Assembly (NCBI GenBank): GCA_020724945.1
Contig: DYFX01000049.1
Coordinates: forward strand, 1-8,206
Length of the DNA: 8,206 nucleotides
Source of the DNA: Candidatus Paceibacter sp.
Lineage (GTDB): Bacteria; Patescibacteriota; Patescibacteriia; SG8-24; DYFX01
Reading direction: 5' to 3'
The notes under the pieces: generated by a model
What the model saw: only the letters and a program-made list of their open reading frames with translations
Database searches by the model: none
What the model was told of the DNA's origin: nothing
Position numbers and translations under genes: made by a program
Shown here: positions 5,693 to 8,206 of the stretch, one piece after another
Position numbering within the stretch: the first letter of the stretch is position 1
Layout: each line of letters begins with the position of its first letter

Positions 5693-8206
5693 ACGAGCCT
5701 CTCAAGATCAAGGTGACGGGCATGCATTGCTCGTCCTGCGAGAAACTCATCGACCGGGCGCTCTCGGATGTCCCGGGAGTCAAGGAATCCCGGAGCGACG
5801 CCGAAGCCGGAGAGTGCGTCATCATCCCCGGAGGACCGGTCGACACGGACGCCATCCTGAAGCGCATCCTCGACCTCGGCTACGCCGCGGAACTCGAGGC
5901 GCCCGCCGCGCCGGCGCCGGAAACGCCGGCGCCGGAGCCGGAAGCCAAGGCATCCGAGGCCGCCGCGCCGGAGATCAAGACCGTGCCGGTGGAGGGATCG
6001 TCCTCCCATGTCCTGCGCCTGCACCACGATGTCGAGGCGCAAGGGCAGGTGACGATGTCGTCGGACGGGGCGCGGAGCTTCGTCGGCACCGTGCGCGTCG
6101 CCAAGCGCGGCGAAGTCGAGTATCCGGCCGGCGAGTCCGAACCGGAGGCGCTCGTCGCCTTCATGCGCAAGGCCCTGCGCGTCGACGCGGTGGCGGACTT
6201 CGCGGCCGCCACGATGGAACGGCCGCGCGCCGCGGCGCCCGCGCCTGACGCGGTCCGCGCCGCCGCTCCGGCCGCCGACGCCGCGGGGGACCAGCGCGCC
6301 ATGCTCGCCATCAGCGGCATGCATTGCTCGTCCTGCGCCAACCTCATCACCCGCTCGCTCAAGAAGGTGCGCGGCGTGAAGGAGGCCAACGTCAACTTCG
6401 CCGCCGAGAAGGCACGCGTCGTCTACGATCCGCGCCTGGCCGAACCCGCCGCCCTCATCGAGGCCGTCCGCAAGGCCGGCTATCGCGCGGAGCTCGCCGA
6501 GAAGGCGGACCCTGACGCCGAGCGCGCCAAGCGCGCGGCCGAAGCGCGATCCTACAAGCGGAAGTTCCTGGCCGGCCTCGCGCTCTCGCTGCCGATGCTC
6601 TGGTTCATGCTGCTCGACTTCTTCGCCCTGCCCGGCAAGGCGGCGACGCTGCCGTATGTCGGCATCGTCTCGCTCTTCCTGACCGTGCCGGTCCAGATCG
6701 TCCTCGGCGCCGGCTTCTACAGGGGCATGTGGTCGAGCCTGCGCATGCGGACCTTCAACATGGATTCGCTCATCGCCATCGGCACCACCACCGCCTTCCT
6801 CTACAGCCTCGTGAACCTCGTCGCCTACGCCGTCACCAAGGGGACGGTCGTCGGTATCGGCGGGAAGATCCCCGACCTGTACTTCGAGACCGCGGCCTTC
6901 CTCATCACCTTCGTGCTCCTCGGCAAGTGGCTCGAGAGCAAGGCGAAGGGCGAGACCTCGGAAGCCGTGAAGAAGCTGATGGGCCTCCAGGCCAAGACCG
7001 CGCGCGTCATGCGCGACGGACGCCCCTTCGATGTGCCGATCGAGGAGGTCGCGGAGGGCGATGTCATCCTGGTGCGTCCCGGCGAGAAGATTCCGGTCGA
7101 CGGCACCGTCATCAAGGGCTCCTCGGCCGTCGACGAGTCGATGCTGACCGGCGAGAGCCTTCCGGTCGCCAAGAAGGAGGGCGATGCCGTCATCGGCGCG
7201 ACCATCAACAAGACCGGGAGCTTCGAGTTCCGCGCGACCAAGGTCGGCGCGGACACGGCGCTCGCCCAGATCGTGAAGCTCATCGAGGACGCCCAGGGCT
7301 CGCGCGCGCCCATCCAGGGTTTCGCCGACCGCATCTCGGCCTGGTTCGTGCCGGCCGTGATCGGCCTGGCGCTGCTCACCTTCGCCGTCTGGTACCTCGC
7401 GCTCGGCGCGACGCTCTCGTTCGCGCTCATGGCCTTCACGGCGGTCATCGTCATCGCCTGCCCGTGCGCGCTCGGCCTCGCCACGCCGACGGCCATCATG
7501 GTCGCGACGGGCAAGGGCGCCGAGCAGGGCATCCTCATCAAGGGCGGAGAGCCGCTCGAGGCCGCCTGCAAGGTGAAGACCATCGTCTTCGACAAGACCG
7601 GCACGCTCACGAAGGGCGCGCCCGAGGTGACCGATGTCGTCGGCCTCGGGCTGTCCGACGAGGACCGCATCATCGAGATGGCCGCCGCCCTCGAGGCCAA
7701 GTCGGAGCATCCGCTGGCCGAGGCCATCTGCTGCTACGCCGAAGAGGAGGGCATCGAGGCGCCCGAGGCCGACGGCTTCAAGGCCATCCCGGGCCACGGC
7801 GTGCAGGGTACGATCGACGGCCAAGAATGGTTCTTCGGCAATCGCCGTCTCGTGACCGAGATCCTCGGTCTCGACGCCGCGTCCGCCGACCGCAAGATGC
7901 GCAAGCTCGAGGAGGCGGGCAAGACCGCCATGTTGCTCGCGACGCGCGAGGGCATCTCCGGCGTCATCGCGGTGGCCGACACCATCAAGGAGACGACCGC
8001 GGCTGCCGTCGGCGAGCTGAAGCGCATGGGCCTGAATGTCTTCATGATCACCGGCGACAATGAGCGCACCGCCCGCGCCATCGCCAAGCAGGCGGGCATC
8101 GACAATCTCCTGGCGGAAGTCCTGCCCGAGGACAAGGCTGCCGAAGTCAAGAAGCTCCAGGCCGCCGGCATCAAGGTGGCAATGGTCGGCGACGGCATCA
8201 ACGACG
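5689..8206 (+). CDS. copA: P1B-type heavy-metal (copper-like) ATPase with two HMA domains, 3' end cut by the window
   Basis: 839 codons are visible; the gene runs off the window. Order: HMA1 (about 5-69, Cys14/Cys17); Ala/Pro/Glu-rich linker (about 70-100); a cysteine-free segment of unknown fold (about 105-171); a second Ala/Pro linker; HMA2 (about 204-269, Cys213/Cys216). The P1B core follows, with TM helices near 293-312, 323-343, 358-381 and 397-415; actuator motif TGE (487-489); TM6 with CPC (591-593); phosphorylation site DKTGT (Asp635); N-domain SEHP (His674) and GxGxxG-type loop (PGHGVQG); TGDN (788-791); and the hinge motif GDGIND cut at Asp839. CPC plus GMHCSSC HMA domains point to Cu(I)/Ag(I) export at the cytoplasmic membrane. 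The TM7/TM8 residues that would settle the P1B-1 class lie beyond the window, so the symbol is provisional. The start overlaps the chaperone stop (ATGA). Confidence 0.93.
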   Translation, partial: MNEPLKIKVTGMHCSSCEKLIDRALSDVPGVKESRSDAEAGECVIIPGGPVDTDAILKRILDLGYAAELEAPAAPAPETPAPEPEAKASEAAAPEIKTVPVEGSSSHVLRLHHDVEAQGQVTMSSDGARSFVGTVRVAKRGEVEYPAGESEPEALVAFMRKALRVDAVADFAAATMERPRAAAPAPDAVRAAAPAADAAGDQRAMLAISGMHCSSCANLITRSLKKVRGVKEANVNFAAEKARVVYDPRLAEPAALIEAVRKAGYRAELAEKADPDAERAKRAAEARSYKRKFLAGLALSLPMLWFMLLDFFALPGKAATLPYVGIVSLFLTVPVQIVLGAGFYRGMWSSLRMRTFNMDSLIAIGTTTAFLYSLVNLVAYAVTKGTVVGIGGKIPDLYFETAAFLITFVLLGKWLESKAKGETSEAVKKLMGLQAKTARVMRDGRPFDVPIEEVAEGDVILVRPGEKIPVDGTVIKGSSAVDESMLTGESLPVAKKEGDAVIGATINKTGSFEFRATKVGADTALAQIVKLIEDAQGSRAPIQGFADRISAWFVPAVIGLALLTFAVWYLALGATLSFALMAFTAVIVIACPCALGLATPTAIMVATGKGAEQGILIKGGEPLEAACKVKTIVFDKTGTLTKGAPEVTDVVGLGLSDEDRIIEMAAALEAKSEHPLAEAICCYAEEEGIEAPEADGFKAIPGHGVQGTIDGQEWFFGNRRLVTEILGLDAASADRKMRKLEEAGKTAMLLATREGISGVIAVADTIKETTAAAVGELKRMGLNVFMITGDNERTARAIAKQAGIDNLLAEVLPEDKAAEVKKLQAAGIKVAMVGDGIND
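5719..5740 (+). repeat. First copy of an exact 22-nt repeat (HMA1 metal loop)
   Basis: The 22 bases encoding G-M-H-C-S-S-C of HMA1 are identical to those at 6316-6337. The first 12 also match the chaperone gene at 5504-5515. All copies use the locally uncommon His codon CAT. Confidence 0.9.
6316..6337 (+). repeat. Second copy of the exact 22-nt repeat (HMA2 metal loop)
   Basis: Identical to 5719-5740; identity stops at the flanking base on both sides, while the rest of the two HMA domains differs strongly in sequence. Confidence 0.9.

Noticed and set aside
5671..7824. A 717-codon open frame on the minus strand opposite the ATPase
   Set aside because: It is antisense to a gene with complete P-type ATPase motifs. 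Its Arg/Asp/Gly/His-rich composition is what high-GC codons give when read on the other strand, and it has no recognisable domain.
6729..8063. A 444-codon plus-strand frame shifted relative to the ATPase, and a similar one at 4167-5483
   Set aside because: Arg/His/Gly-rich translations typical of the +1 frame of high-GC genes; the true frames hold all the conserved motifs.
5699..8206. Frameshift or pseudogene status for the ATPase because no stop is seen
   Set aside because: The frame is continuous from ATG 5689 through all core motifs to the last base; it is merely cut by the window edge.
1..8206. CRISPR array, insertion sequence, phage genes, or recoded TGA
   Set aside because: I saw no repeat-spacer pattern, transposase or integrase motifs, or terminal inverted repeats. 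All complete genes end at TGA with the next gene or terminator placed as expected for a true stop.

Overview
The window comes from a high-GC bacterium (about two thirds G+C by eye). Every readable stop codon is TGA, so the code is the standard one. Only one start has a strong Shine-Dalgarno sequence. Three others have a -10 hexamer 8 to 12 bases before the ATG, which suggests leaderless or near-leaderless transcripts. I cannot place the organism. The HMA/UreH-type membrane domain/cupredoxin fusion, as I recall it, is frequent in candidate-phylum (Patescibacteria-like) genomes and some Gram-positives; this is a weak hint only.

Layout. At 7-747 (+) lies an unrecognised soluble protein. It ends in a hairpin terminator that probably serves both strands and is shared with the convergent gene next door. 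A minus-strand block at 764-2580 holds, in transcription order, a tRNA-Val(GAC) with its own promoter and terminator, a CPBP-family membrane protease-like gene, and a protein with two DUF4406 / nucleoside-deoxyribosyltransferase-like halves. From 2617 on, everything is on the plus strand: a membrane-anchored TolB-like beta-propeller protein, a small two-TM protein with a His/Met/Cys-rich outer loop, a strong hairpin, and then a tightly packed heavy-metal (most likely copper) operon.

The metal operon has three genes with a 1-nt gap and a 4-nt ATGA overlap: an HMA/UreH-like/cupredoxin fusion, a 70-residue HMA chaperone, and a P1B-type ATPase with two HMA domains that runs off the window at its GDGIND motif. 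Together they could bind Cu(I) in the cytoplasm, pass it between CxxC domains, and export it with ATP, with a cupredoxin domain receiving it outside the membrane. No regulator gene (CsoR, CueR or similar) is visible.

The strongest signal beyond the genes is near-absence of the tetranucleotide ACGT: I count three copies in 8.2 kb. Codons ending NAC are switched to NAT almost every time the next codon begins with GT. This suggests a restriction or methylation pressure on ACGT in this genome.
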